Shown in pieces: positions 29,251 through 40,545 of a stretch of 64,000 bases of DNA; within the stretch, counting starts at the first letter, position 1; every line of letters begins with the position of its first letter. The stretch lies in NCBI GenBank assembly GCA_014529385.2, contig CM043967.1, positions 88,525,278 through 88,589,277 on the forward strand, written 5' to 3'. Made by a program: the position numbers and the translations under genes. The notes beneath the pieces were generated by a model, which saw only the letters and a list, made by a program, of their open reading frames with translations, had not been told where the DNA came from and searched no databases. The stretch is from Adiantum capillus-veneris. Lineage: Eukaryota; Streptophyta; Polypodiopsida; Polypodiales; Pteridaceae.

Positions 29251-30250
29251 AAAAATAGTACTTTTGGTCAAATATAATTTCTAATCTCATCAATTAACTA
29301 TGGTATAATTACCACAAGTAGATAAGTATATTTTTGACCTTTGGTAATTATCTTATTATTTTCTGACTTAATTATATAATTTCCATCTTCTATTTTCAGC
29401 TAGAAATGGTATAATTTGATGTAAATAAATATCTATACTACTTTTCTAACCTTGGCATAATTATCACGGACTCTTGACCCTATAATACAGCTCTGATAAA
29501 TAGCATGTAGTTATAGTGCACGATTTACTAATTTCCCTCTTTACTTTTTACCTATAATTAGTATAATTTGACTTAGATAAATATGTATACTACTTTTCTA
29601 ACCTTGACATAATTATCACGACCTCTTTACCCTATAATATAGCTATGATAAATAGCATGTAATCATATAGCATGATTTACTAATTTCCCTCTTTAATTTT
29701 TAGCCACAAATAGTGTAATTTGAGCTAGATAAATACCTATACTACATTTCTAACCTTGGCATAATTATCACGGCCTCTTTACCCTATAATATAGCTCTGA
29801 TAAATAGCATGTAATTATAGCACATGATTCACTAATTTTCCCCTTTACTTTTTAGCTAGAAATGGTATAATTTGACTTAAATAAATATCTATACTACTTT
29901 TCTAACCTTGGCATAATTATCACGGCCTCTTGACCCTATAATACAGCTCTGATAAATAGCATGTAATTATAGTGCACGATTTACTAATTTTCCCTTTTAC
30001 TTTTCAGCTAGAAATGGTATAATTTGACTTAAATAAATTTCTATACTACTTCTCTACCCTTGGAATAATTATCAGGGCCTCTTGACCCTATAATACAGCT
30101 CTGAAAAATAGCATGTAATTATAGCACATGATTTACTAATTTCCCCTTTTAATTTACCCCTAAAAACAGCGTAATTCCACTAAGATAATTAGCTAAACTA
30201 CTTTTCTGAGCTTCTCCTAATTATAACAGGTTCCTTAACACCTAATCAAC
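29250..30250. repeat. 152-bp tandem repeat, about 6 units
   Basis: The marker g-t-(a/g)-t-a-a-t-t occurs at 29409, 29561, 29714, 29865, 30017 and 30169, spacing 151-153 bp. Each unit holds tataatttgacttaaataaa, ctatactacttttctaacc, gcataattatcacg and gctctgataaatagcatg. It is AT-rich, and the last unit is the most diverged. No gene. Confidence 0.85.
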
Positions 30251-30284
30251 CACTGATAAACTTAGAGAGCAATTGTTGCTAAAG

Positions 30285-30392
30285 ACAAACAAAGAATTCA
30301 AGGACTACAAGTATATGAAAGGTTTTTTCCATGTACCATTGTAGAGTGAGATTGCATTGGTACAAGAAAAGAAAGGTTCTTGCATGATGTAT
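30285..30392 (+). pseudogene. RE-B gag-pro 3' end with slippery site
   Basis: Matches RE-A 10390-10480. In the gag-pro frame it reads ATG-AAA-GGT-TTT-TTC-CAT-GTA-CCA-TTG-TAG, so the stop (30342-30344) sits where RE-A has TAA. The heptamer T-TTT-TTC (30323-30329) is in phase, and GTACCA/TGGTAC can pair downstream. The sequence is cut at 30392 by the solo LTR of RE-C, whose target copy is GTAT (30389-30392). Confidence 0.75.
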
Positions 30393-30651
30393 TGAAGCGG
30401 TCCGGGGCGGGCAAGAAGAAGAGCAACCTCTAGACACCCTTCAAGGCTCCCATGCTGCTCAATGGGGCTAGGGCACAACACAACACAAACCAAAACAACA
30501 AACCCACAGCCAAATCCCAACTACACAAGGGGCACCACCTAGTTTAAGAGCGAACTAGGACGCAAAAGAGGAGAATCGTTAGAGCAACCCACAAACAAGC
30601 AAGGAATTTACACTAACCCTAACACCAATGGAACACTCTCACACACTAAAA

Positions 30652-30729
<78 letters not shown>

Positions 30730-33098
30730 TGCTCGGGCTGCTTTGAAGTGTATCGTTAATGATCAAGCAAACATAATTATATATATGTAAGAAAGAGAGA
30801 GAAGGGGGAAGGGGGTGCTTGTTGCACTAATGCCTTCTTACAAATTTGTCATGACCAATCAAAGTGAGATTAGTATTTGTTCAACATAACCCGAGTAAAT
30901 TACACCACAACACATCACAAGAAAAGACCACCCCAATCACTATCTTAAGGCCAGGGGAGTCCTCTCCACCCTGTCGCCCTCTTACAGCATGTGGGATTTA
31001 TGGCTAAATTGATAACAATACCCGGAGACAAGCTATCAAGAACATAAATAAAACACCAAGACACTTACACATCATTATTGTCCATGACTTCACGTTGGAA
31101 GGGAGACAAGGTATCCATGCTTAGTCCAAATTCACCCTCCTTGATTCAGCAAATGTTGGGCTTACACTAGTAGGAGAAATGATAGATTTCCTACTCTCAA
31201 TTGAATGATCACTCTCTCTTACAATGGCATAGAGTTCCCTTGCTAATCACCCCTAATACAACACATACATATGCCTAATGCCAATGAGATTCCACTCAAG
31301 AGCTCCTTCTCAAGAGGTTGAGCTTGGCTTCTCAAGCTATAGCATAGTGCTCTTTCTTCTCCTTTTTTGTGCTAGCTACACCCTCCTTTTATAGCAATTT
31401 TGAAGGCTAGGGTTACTCCTCTAACCATGGTTGGGTTAGATTTTCAGCAATTTACCTAATTTCTTTTGCTTGGAATTATCAAGAAGTTGGTGGGGAAAGA
31501 GAGAGGAGAGAAATGGAGGTGATAGGACTTTTCATAGTGGGTTAGTGTTAGTAGAGTTAGTATTAATTTACAAATGGAATTGGATATTTACAATGGGAGT
31601 ATCCATGTAGGATACAAATAAGCAAGAAAAACTCTTAAGAGGTAAGAAAAGGTGGATTTCTTACAAGGTTGATGCTCCAAGTGTCTTGAGTAGGGCCAAT
31701 TTTGACGCTTGTTGACGGTCCACTAGCTTCGACGGTACATTTTTTCTCCACTCTTGACCTTCCTTGAGAGACAAGGTAATTGAAGCTGAGTAATCAACCA
31801 CCATGATGCTGTCTTTTAAGAGAAGAGGCCGAATTTTGTGGTTTTATGATAGATATGGGTAATTTGGAGGAGGAAAAATGAGACTAGGTGGTCAATTCTG
31901 GAATGGAATTGTGTGTGGGAGGTATGAGTTCACCATGGTTTCTCTTATTCTTCAAGGTTGAGGAGAAGGTGAGTAGGGTGCAGAGAGGAGTGGTGAGAGA
32001 GGTGGGGATGATGAGTGGAGAAGTGTGTGTGAAAGAGGAAAATGATAAAGTGGAAGAGAGAGTGTGGCTGCATAGCATGGGAAAAATGGGGTCCACTAAT
32101 AGAATCATAGCTCACAGCTTGTAGCTCAAACAAATATGAAACAATTTGAGAAAAAAGTTCAGCCCACGAGCTGCAACTTTTGTTTGTATCACCTTTTCAA
32201 ATTCGGAGAGCAAGTGAACTTTAAAAATTCAGCAAAACCGACTGTTTTTTTCCACTGCACAAAGTCCTTGTGGGGTCCTTCTTTGGATGATTCTTTTGAA
32301 TACCTCCAAGAGTGAGCCCTCCATAGTGCATGTATGCATGCCACCTACCCTTGACCTTATTTGGTAGGTCTATAATTGAAGATATTGTTGAGATCATGAT
32401 ATAAGTGAATAGTACAACTAAGAAAATCAAATATTGAGGGGTCTAAAAAATATGTACATGTCAAATATAAATAATATAAGTGGAAAAGTATAAAGGGGTC
32501 AAAAGAAATCTCTCTCATTATGAGGCTACCATAAAAAGATAAATATTTTTGGTGTTCTAATTTTTTAGAAATAAAACAAAATAGATGTAGGAAGGGAAAA
32601 ATCACAATAGTGAAAAAATATACACATAAATAAAATTAGTTTTTTTTGGATTTTTGTTGGGGTGGACTTACACCAAATATAAGAGAAGCTTACATGAAAA
32701 TATTTCTATATGGAATAAAGAGTATGAAAAATGGTAAGAAAAATTGTGGTAATGGTGAGGCAATGTACAGAGCATAAATAACACACACCTAGGTAGAAAT
32801 ATTTAAATTAATACCAAAATAATTATGAAAACATCTTTTATTTAGGCCCTATATACAAAGAAATATTTACATACGCATGGGCCATAATATACTTATATTT
32901 TTTATTTTTTTGGCTCAACTAGCCCAATGACTAGCTAATTGAGGGTTTTTTATTTCAGTAAGGAGATATGGGAAAAGTCCCCTAACTCACACGCGCCTAT
33001 ATACAGTGAAAGGGTGAGGGTAACCACAGTGTTTGAGTGATTTGATAGGGTGAGATAACTCACTATGGCAATTACAGAGAGCCGAAAAACGGCTATGA
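30393..33098 (-). repeat. Solo LTR of RE-C (2,706 bp)
   Basis: It reads TGAAGCGGTCCGGGG at the left and GGCTATGA at the right, where the other copies have GGCTATCA. In its own minus orientation it begins TGATAGCCG-like and ends CCGCTTCA. GTAT flanks it on both sides (30389-30392, 33099-33102), and RE-B sequence continues across it, so this is an insertion reduced to one LTR. A TATA box lies on the minus strand at 31386-31393. A 72-bp (GA)n tract (30655-30726) lies in U5; the copy at 44375 has only about 35 bp. The ORFs in it are short and show no family match. Confidence 0.88.
31386..31393 (-). promoter_or_regulatory. TATA box of RE-C solo LTR
   Basis: The minus strand reads GCTATAAAAGGAGGG. 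This gives about 1.7 kb of U3 and about 1 kb of transcribed LTR. The same site lies at 45329-45336 in the other full LTR. Confidence 0.65.
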
Positions 33099-34017
33099 GT
33101 ATATGCAAAGGAGATGTTTTCTACAGGTTTTGTAGGATTAACAGATTATGGATCTATCATATTTAAAAAATGTGAGGACTTAAAGCGGGGTGAACGACAA
33201 CCTGTAAATAGTGTACAAAGAGGCTTGAAGATGAATGGTTTGCTAGAACATGATGAATGCATTGTAGGTGTGCTTGATGAGTGTTTGTTTGTGGATACTA
33301 TGCAAGACTTGGAGTCTTTAGTCGATTGCAATTTGCATGTTCAATATGAGATTGTGAAAGTTTGCTCAATAGAAATGTATAAATTCATTGAGGATTTCAA
33401 AAATACTCAAGGTATTGATGTGCGAGTGGATACTAAGTATAAGTTTGTGGCAAAGAAAGCGAAACTAGTGGCATTATCTCTACCAAAATATTGCACAAAT
33501 AAGATGGAACAATGTTCTTTGCAACGTAGCCTTCGTGACCCAAGCAATATTGGACACAAGTTGACGTAGGATTCTTTGAAGGAGTTAAAGGTTGGTTGCG
33601 AGGACATATTGACAAAAGCTGAAAAGATATGCTTTGAAGACATGCTTGCCAAACACGAAAAAGATTTTGCATTTGAGCCTCATGAGATAGGGTGTATTGA
33701 TCCATCCATTGTTGCTTCTATGGTGATCTTCACTATCCCTCATGTACCTTGGAACTTGGGGCATATTCGAGTTCCAAAGGCTCATTTGCCAAAACTCATT
33801 TAGTTGCTTACTGAAAAGTTCAAGATGGGTATTTTGGAGCCTTCTTGTGCTCCATATTCAAACAGGTGGTTCACAATTCCAGAGAAAAATGGTTCTTTAT
33901 GCTTTATCCTAGATATGCAACCCGTCAACAATGTTACAATTACAAATGTGGGTATATGGACAATTGTAGATGAATTTGCAGAGGCATTTGCAGGAAGAGT
34001 AGTATATTATATATGAG
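33099..34017 (+). pseudogene. RE-B pol remnant, unit 1 (RT N-terminal half)
   Basis: Open blocks 33114-33569, 33576-33803 and 33804-34016 are homologous to the RE-A pol start: KKCEDLKRGERQPVNSVQRG, HEIGCIDPSIVASMVIFTI, GILEPSCAPYSNRWFTIPEK and FILDMQPVNNVTI. Stops include TAG after LTLT-like K-L-T (33567-33569) and TAG at 33801. The block ends at tatgag, where a deletion of about 2.07 kb relative to unit 2 joins it to the inside of the LTR, with gag as microhomology. RT palm, RNase H and the LTR start are missing here. Confidence 0.85.
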
Positions 34018-34413
34018 TATTCCTTTCAATTGTTTGATGTTACGATCATGTAATTAGGGGCGAGGTTACATGATACCATGAAAGAGGTTTGGGTTTTGAT
34101 TGAGATTTGTGCTTGTATGAGCATTAAGGTTTCATGGATGAAACTTTAGTGTTTTTAAATGGTCTTTTAAAGTGAAATTGAATGTGATTTGGTGATCCTC
34201 TCATCATAATCTTGACTACGAAAACAAGCAAACTCCAAGCACGATAGGAAAGAGAGTTTGTGACTTTGCTATCATGAACGCTCTTAGATTTTCTGTCACC
34301 CTTAGAAAGAGAGTTGGTTATTATCCACAAACGCTTTCCACAAAGTGTTTGTCACTTTCATCACGAACTCTCACAGCCAGAGGTTTTGCACCTAGACCGC
34401 ACACTTTCCGACA
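34018..34413 (+). repeat. RE-B LTR fragment, unit 1 (3' third)
   Basis: Matches 50046-50452 and ends TTTCCGACA before the primer-binding site at 34418. It lacks the first 790 bp of the LTR and a 10-bp stretch near the end (accttcccag). Confidence 0.88.
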
Positions 34414-34417
34414 TTTC

Positions 34418-34435
34418 TGGTGAACCCGATGCGAA
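34418..34435 (+). promoter_or_regulatory. RE-B primer-binding site, unit 1
   Basis: TGGTGAACCCGATGCGAA, four bases after the LTR end; one base different from RE-A (GACGCGAA). Same copies at 50457 and, with one change, at 59457. Confidence 0.75.
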
Positions 34436-34496
34436 ACAGCTGGGGTGGGGGTTCAAATACTTGTTTTGAAAGGTTTAATTAAAAATAATTAAATCT

Positions 34497-35407
34497 ATGG
34501 ATCAACAAGAGCAACAAGGCATGCGTTTTGATCAAGGCACAATGAAAATGTTTCAAGCATTCGCCATGTTTATGCAACAACAACAGGCTACAGAAAGAAG
34601 GGAGGTATCCGCAACGAAATCCCTTCAAGCTATTGTGAACAAAATGGACCAATTTGAAGGGAAATACGTCACAAAGTTTCTTCGTGGTTATGTAAAGGAG
34701 ATGGAGCTACAAAGGTGGACACGATTCGTAGTTTTGAGCTTGTTGTGGTCCGCGAGATTAGAGACCATGTAAAGGGAATCAGGGAGGAGCATGGAGAAGG
34801 TTGGGATCAATTCCAATTAGCCCTAAAGGAGGAATAATTCATGAAGGACTCTGAAAGGGTTACAAAAAGGACCTTCTTGGAATGGGTTGCAAAGCCAAAA
34901 GAAGGACTTTCCATCATCGAACTGTTGAGAGAGTTTGAGCGGCGTTATGCTCAACTCTCAGGAACAGAGCGGGCTACTTTGGATAGTGAAAAGAACGAAT
35001 TGTTCCTTCAAGTTCAAGGTCATGAGCTCCAAGAAAATCTAGAGCTACTCCTTGAAAACAAGAATACAGAACAGGGTCTAAACGCTGAGTGGAAAGAGGG
35101 TGAAGACGCAGTGTCATTGGTTGCTAAGAGGCAATGTCGTAGGGACAAGATGGTGGTGAATGGTGAATGCTAGCACGTCAGATATTCCACCAAAGCCTAC
35201 TGTTTTGAGTCCAAAAGGTTACAATTCAATGCTTGATGATCTTGTTAAGGGCATGCGAGAAATGAAGTTAAAACTAACAAGGCTTGAAGAGAAAGGACAA
35301 CCTGTGTTGCAAGACAAAAATCCCAAAGCAAAGAAGGATTTGTGCACAGATGCATATGGTGTGATAGCACAGACCATGGCAGAAGGGATTGTGATAGCTT
35401 TAGAGAT
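34497..35407 (+). pseudogene. RE-B gag remnant, unit 1
   Basis: Starts MDQQEQQGMRFDQGTMKMF, homologous to RE-A gag. The frame breaks near 34720 (ELQRWTRFVV replaces the RE-A HRVSEGEMIQRFELVV region, a small deletion), resumes at 34841-35173 (FLEWVAKPKEGLSIIELL, EFERRYAQLSGTERATLD) and stops at TAG after NGEC. A zinc-knuckle remnant is near 35345. At 35407/35408 the sequence switches abruptly to minus-strand RE-C integrase tail. Confidence 0.82.
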
Positions 35408-38353
35408 CCTTTGGTAGAAGGAGACTCAAGTAAGGCTTCAAGCGATAGCCGTTTACCTTCCTGGAGTGCTATTTCCCATTCAAGTCCATAAGTTGATAGT
35501 AACTTGAATTGAAAGCCTTCTTGACTATGTATGGCCCCTGCCATCTTGTTTCAAATTTGGCATCAAAACGATTATCGAGTCGATTGTCATACCTTAGCAC
35601 AAGATCTCCTTCATTGATGCCTTTGTCCTTCAGTTTCTTGTCAAGATTCTCCGTTGTCTGTGTGGCTTTCCTCTTATATCACTCGTATGCTGCTTCTCTT
35701 TTCCACTCAAGCTCAGCTAAGGTAAGAAGTTGATCCATCCATGATTCTTGATCATCTTGTGCTGACTTGCCATGAAGTCGCATTGTTGGAATGTTTAGCT
35801 TAATTGGCTGTAAAGCCTCTTGACCATAGACCAAGTGAAATGGTGTGAACTCCGTGGCTTCCCTATATGTGGTTCGATACGCCCACAAGGCACCATCCAA
35901 GAAGTCATCCCACAACTTTGTCTTGTTTTTCACCATCTTTCTAATGATGCTTGCAATGACACCATTAGCTTTTTCTACCAAACCATTTGATTGGGGATAG
36001 TAGGGTGTACTGTGACGATGTAGAATGTGAAGTTCTTCACAGACTTCTGTGAGCAATCCCTTTCTAAACCCTGGACCATTATCAGAAACAATCTCCAAAG
36101 GTGTGCCAAATCTACAACAAATGTGAGTGTAGACGAATTTTCTCACTGTCCTCTCATTTACCTTTGCCACACTTTGTGCCTCCACCCACCTAGTCATATA
36201 GTCTACAGCCACTAGAATGTAGAGTTTACCATTTTTTGTCCTAGGCAGAGGACCCATAGCATCAATGCCCCACTTTTCAAAGGGTCCATTTGCAAGCACG
36301 ATTTGACTTGGACCATAAATCAATCTTCTATTCCCATTTACCTGACAATTGTGACAACTTTTACACCAATGTTGGACATCCACATGCAGACTTGGCCAAA
36401 CATACCCCACAAGTAAAATCTTATTCACAGTTAATTCTTGGGAAAACTGACCACCACATGCCTCTTCATGCAAACCTTTTAGAATGGCTGGAATTTCCGC
36501 AATAGTTGGTACTCTTCTGAACACTTTATCCTTCCCTCTTTGATAGAGGGAGCCTTCTAGGAAGAGATACATGCTTGCCTTCTTCATGAGTCTCCTCTTC
36601 TGAGCTTTTGTGAAGTCTGGTGGAAACTCACCCTCCAAGATGTAGCCAATGATGGGAGCCAATGAATCCAATCCCTGGTACCTCGGTTGCTTCACAGCAG
36701 CCGCCACCATGATGACCTGCACTTCTTTCTTTACACATGCAATGGCTTGTTGTGCAAGTAAATCAGCATCTTCATTTTGTTTCCTAGGAATATGATATAA
36801 TTGCACATTCTCAAATTGATTAAATAGCCTACGGATGGTATGAACTTTGGCCCTTAGTCTTTCATTTTTGCATGCCCAAATGCCTAAAATCTGCTTCACA
36901 ATGAGAAGTGCATCCCCTTTTACCATGAGACGTTGTATACCATGGCCAATGCATATTTTTAAACCATGAAGTAGTGTGTCATATTCTGCTTCATTGTTGC
37001 TAGCTGAACTTGATAGATTGAACTTCTCTTTCATGACCACCTCTCCACTTGGGTTGAGCAACACTAGCTCTCCCCCTGCTTTTCCTGTGGCTCGACGAAA
37101 AGCTCCATCAAAGAACAAGGTAAAAGCATTAGGAATACTTTTTGGTGGTGGCAATGGTAGGGTCTTTACTTCAGGCACCTTAATCTCCTTTTCATGCACC
37201 CTATAAGTGAGAATCCCTGCCAATTGTGCACTCACACTATCTTCTACCTTGAAAGAGTATTGGAACTCTTGCAACTCCATAATCCACTTTGAGATCCTAG
37301 TAGTAAGATTCATTTGAGATGACACCCAAGGGAACAAATTCTCTGCGGTGAGGATTACAAAAGGTTTTGGGAGCAAGTAGGATCTAAACTTCCTTATCGC
37401 AAACATGACAGAAAGCATCATGAGTTCTACCTCCGTGTAGCCTCTCTCTAAAGCATTCATGACCCTACTAGCAAAGTAGATGGGCCGCATCCTGGTACTA
37501 TAGGGATCTTGTTGTAACAAAACTACACCAATTGTTTCTTTCCCAGCACTAGAGCTAACAAAGAATGTGTACTTCCAACAAGGAGGCATGAGTGTTGGTA
37601 GCTCTGACAAAATGGCTTTAATGTTACAAAAGTACTCTTCAAGCTCATCAGACCATGCAAATTCTACTTGTTGTGTCAACTTTTGCAAAGGGTGAAGTAA
37701 CTCTGAGGCGAAGTGAATGAAGCGTGAAATATACTTCACCTTTTGAATGAATGAGATGACCTCCTTAAGACTCTTGGGTGATGGTAGCTCAATAAGAGCC
37801 TTTGCCTTTGAAGGATCCACTTCAATGCCTTTGAAAGAAACTTTATGACCAAGCAAGATTACTTCATCCTCACCTATATGGCACTTGTCGGGGTTGAGTT
37901 GACCTCCCATGTTGTAGAGCTTCATTAAACCTTCTTCTACCCTTTGTAGATGCAATGATTTTGAGCTATAAATACAGAAATCATCAATGAACACCCTAAT
38001 TGACTTTCCAAAGAATGCTTGAAACACCATATTCATGAAACGTTGGAATGTTGCAGGACATTTGTCAGACCAAATGGCATGACTCTAAAAGCATAACAAC
38101 CCCAAGGAGTGATAAAGGTTGTTTTCAATTGATCCTCCAATGCAATCCCTATTTGAAAGTAACCTGAGTAACCATCGCACACAGTGTACTTCTCATGACC
38201 AGCTACCTCATTTAGTATCTCATCCTGGAATGGGAGGGGAAAGTGATCTCTTTTTGTTGCCTCATTGAGGGGACGGTAATCCACACACACCCTCCACTTG
38301 CCATTTTTCTTAGGAGTGACAACAACAGGAGAGACCCACTCTGAATTCTCCAC
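35408..38353 (-). pseudogene. RE-C pol, unit 1: RT, RNase H, second RNase H, integrase
   Basis: Reading right to left: RT (WVSPVVVTPKKNGKWRVCVD, VFIDDFCIYS with F-I-D-D), RNase H, an extra archaeal-type RNase H domain (TLFFDGAFRRATGKAGGEL, SASNNEAEYDTLLHGLK), then integrase (WGIDAMGP, SDNGPGF, GLVEKANG). The double RNase H is known from the Tat lineage of Ty3/gypsy (including Ogre). The zinc-binding block has GGQF where relatives have GGHF. A one-base deletion near 38050 (gcaggacattt versus gcaggagcattt in unit 2) splits the frame at 38033-38036, and TGC to TGA at about 35679 truncates it. The C-terminal tail ends at the gag junction, so the polypurine tract and 3' LTR are missing. Confidence 0.9.
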
Positions 38354-38428
38354 TGGATAAATGAAACCTGCTACTAGAAGCTTTCTTACCTCCTTTAGTA
38401 GAGCCTGCTCCTTTATAACTCCTAGCCT

Positions 38429-39742
38429 TCATAGCTTCTGAGCTTTAGGTGTGGCCTCAGGCTTTAACTCAATCTTGTGTTGAACAAAATCTACCCCACG
38501 CACGTCGGTGTAGTCTTTAGCAAAAAGCCTAGAAAAATTCCTTAGCACACATTTGAACTCCTCTCTTTCATCCTTTGTAAGTGTTGTTGATAGCATACCT
38601 TCCAGCATCCCTTCATCTTGAACACATTCGTTCTCTTGAGGATCTACCTCCTCCAAGCCTTGACAAGAGGTCTCTTGGTTGCTTGGCTTAAACCTTACCC
38701 CCATGACTTCGATGGAAGACTCCTCTTCAGTAATGCTGCCACTACTTTCTTCTTGTGAAGTGCTATCGGTCCAACCTTCTTCCGTCTCACTTTGAGATGA
38801 TTCTTCATGGAGCTCCTCTTGGCGTTGCTCCTTCATGTCAAAGAAAACCTTCTTATGATTGTCGTTCCTGCAAATTAGCTTTCCACTCTCCCAATCCTGC
38901 AAAGCTCGCATTCTCATTAGCCATGGTCTCCCTAGGATAAATGGGTAACCATTTACTTTGGTAGACATGACATAGAAATCCACTGCCTTCTTAATGCCAA
39001 AGGCCTCCACAAAAACATTTTTACAAATGCCTACGCACCTAGCCTTGCTATTGTTTGCCATCTTGACCTTAATTTCAGGTGTCTCATGGATGTGCATGCC
39101 TAGTTTTTGCATGAGTCCCTCTGTCATGATGCAAATTTGTGCACCCCCATCCACTAGACCTTTCCTAACCAATCTCCCTTTTATGTAACAATCTAGCACA
39201 GGTGTAATGTCCTCATTCATTTCAGCTTGTGCAATTTTTACAACAGACACACTCTCTTTCACCTTTCTCCTAGTGCTACTTGCCCTTGTTAAATCCCTCC
39301 TAACTTGTGGACATAATGCAAGAAATTGAGGCCATGAGATATCAGGACCCTTACCTCTCATGTCTTCCAACAGGTTGTATGGAGCCATTCCATGTCCAAG
39401 AGGGAAGTCTTGGAGGTTGATATGACGTCGAGTCCTCTTAGCCTCCTTGGTCTCCTTTGCCTTCTTTTCTCGTCCATGGTCACTTTGTGATGTAACTCCT
39501 TCTTTCTCCTTACCTTTCCCTCGGCCACGCTTAATGCCATTTGCTTCCACGTCAACCTCTCTTGAATTTGTCACCTCTACCACATGCACGTTTGGGTCTG
39601 ACAAAGGTGGAACTCCTTCCACTCCTTGTGGAGGTGGTCTTGCTCCATTTGTCCCTTGTATAAGCCATGGTTGCTGACTAGTTCCTTCACCTGCATTCAT
39701 CACTGGGTAATTCAAGTTAGGTCTCCCTGGCTCCCCACGAGG
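38429..39742 (-). pseudogene. RE-C gag C-terminus and protease, unit 1
   Basis: A 428-codon frame (39715-38429): a basic linker (GIKRGRGKGKEKEG), a conserved DISWPQFLALCPQVRRDL block, then protease with KGLVDGGAQICIM (D-G-G where D-S/T-G is usual) and GYPFILGRPWL, and an acidic linker (SSQSETEEGWTDSTSQEES). It ends at TGA (CGA in the copy at 40640) just before RT in the same frame. At 39742/39743 its 5' end is fused to the middle of another RE-C RT, giving a partial internal duplication. Confidence 0.85.
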
Positions 39743-40545
39743 TCTTTCCCAGCACTAGAGCTAACAAAGAATGTGTACTCCCAACAAGGAGGCATGAGTG
39801 TTGGTAGCTCTGACAAAATGGCTTTAATGTTACAAAAGTACTCTTCAAGCTCATCAGACCATGCAAATTCTACTTGTTGTGTCAACTTTTGCAAAGGGTG
39901 AAGTAACTCCGAGGCTAAGTGAATGAAGCGTGACATATACTTCACCTTTTGAATGAATGAGATGAACTCCTTAAGACTCTTGGGTGATGGTAGCTCAATA
40001 AGAGCCTTTGCCTTTGAAGGATCCACTTCAATGCCTTTGTAAGAAACTTTATGATCAAGCAAGATTACTTCATCCTCACCTATATGGCACTTGTCGGGGT
40101 TGAGTTGACCTCCCATGTCATAGAGCTTCTTTAAACCTTCTTCTACCCTTTGTAGATGCAATGATTTTGAGCTATAAATACAGAAATCATCAATGAACAC
40201 CCTAATTGACTTTCCAAAGAATGCTTGAAACACCATATTCATGAAACGTTGGAATGTTGCAGGAGCATTTGTCAGACCAAATGGCATGACTCTAAAAGCA
40301 TAACAACCCCAAGGAGTGATAAAGGTTGTTTTCAATTGATCCTCCAATGCAATCCCTATTTGAAAGTAACCTGAGTAACCATCGCACACAGTGTACTTCT
40401 CATGACCAGCTACCTCATTTAGTATCTCATCCTGGAATGGGAGGGGAAAGTGATCTCTTTTTGTTGCCTCATTGAGGGGACGGTAATCCACACACACCCT
40501 CCACTTGCCATTTTTCTTAGGAGTGACAACAACAGGAGAGACCCA
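39743..40545 (-). pseudogene. RE-C RT 5' half, second copy (chimeric)
   Basis: Frame 40497-39743 encodes RT from RVCVDYRPLNEATKRDHFPL through FIDDFCIYS to VSSSAGK, where the fusion switches it to gag sequence and ends in a short novel tail (DLVGSQGDLT). A TAG near 40546 (ENS-stop-W) separates it from the upstream protease. Nearly identical to 37560-38353. Confidence 0.88.

Noticed and set aside
30305-30520. 71-codon minus-strand ORF at the RE-C LTR end (also near 44314-44502)
   Set aside because: It crosses the LTR boundary, so its end differs between copies; there is no conserved protein.
31884-32605. Small ORFs in the RE-C LTR U3 on either strand
   Set aside because: They lie upstream of the TATA box or antisense, overlap one another, and show no homologue outside the duplicated LTR.
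36000-37210. Plus-strand ORFs within RE-C pol (for example 36290-36505 and 36976-37206)
   Set aside because: Antisense to integrase and RNase H, repeated only because the units are duplicated.
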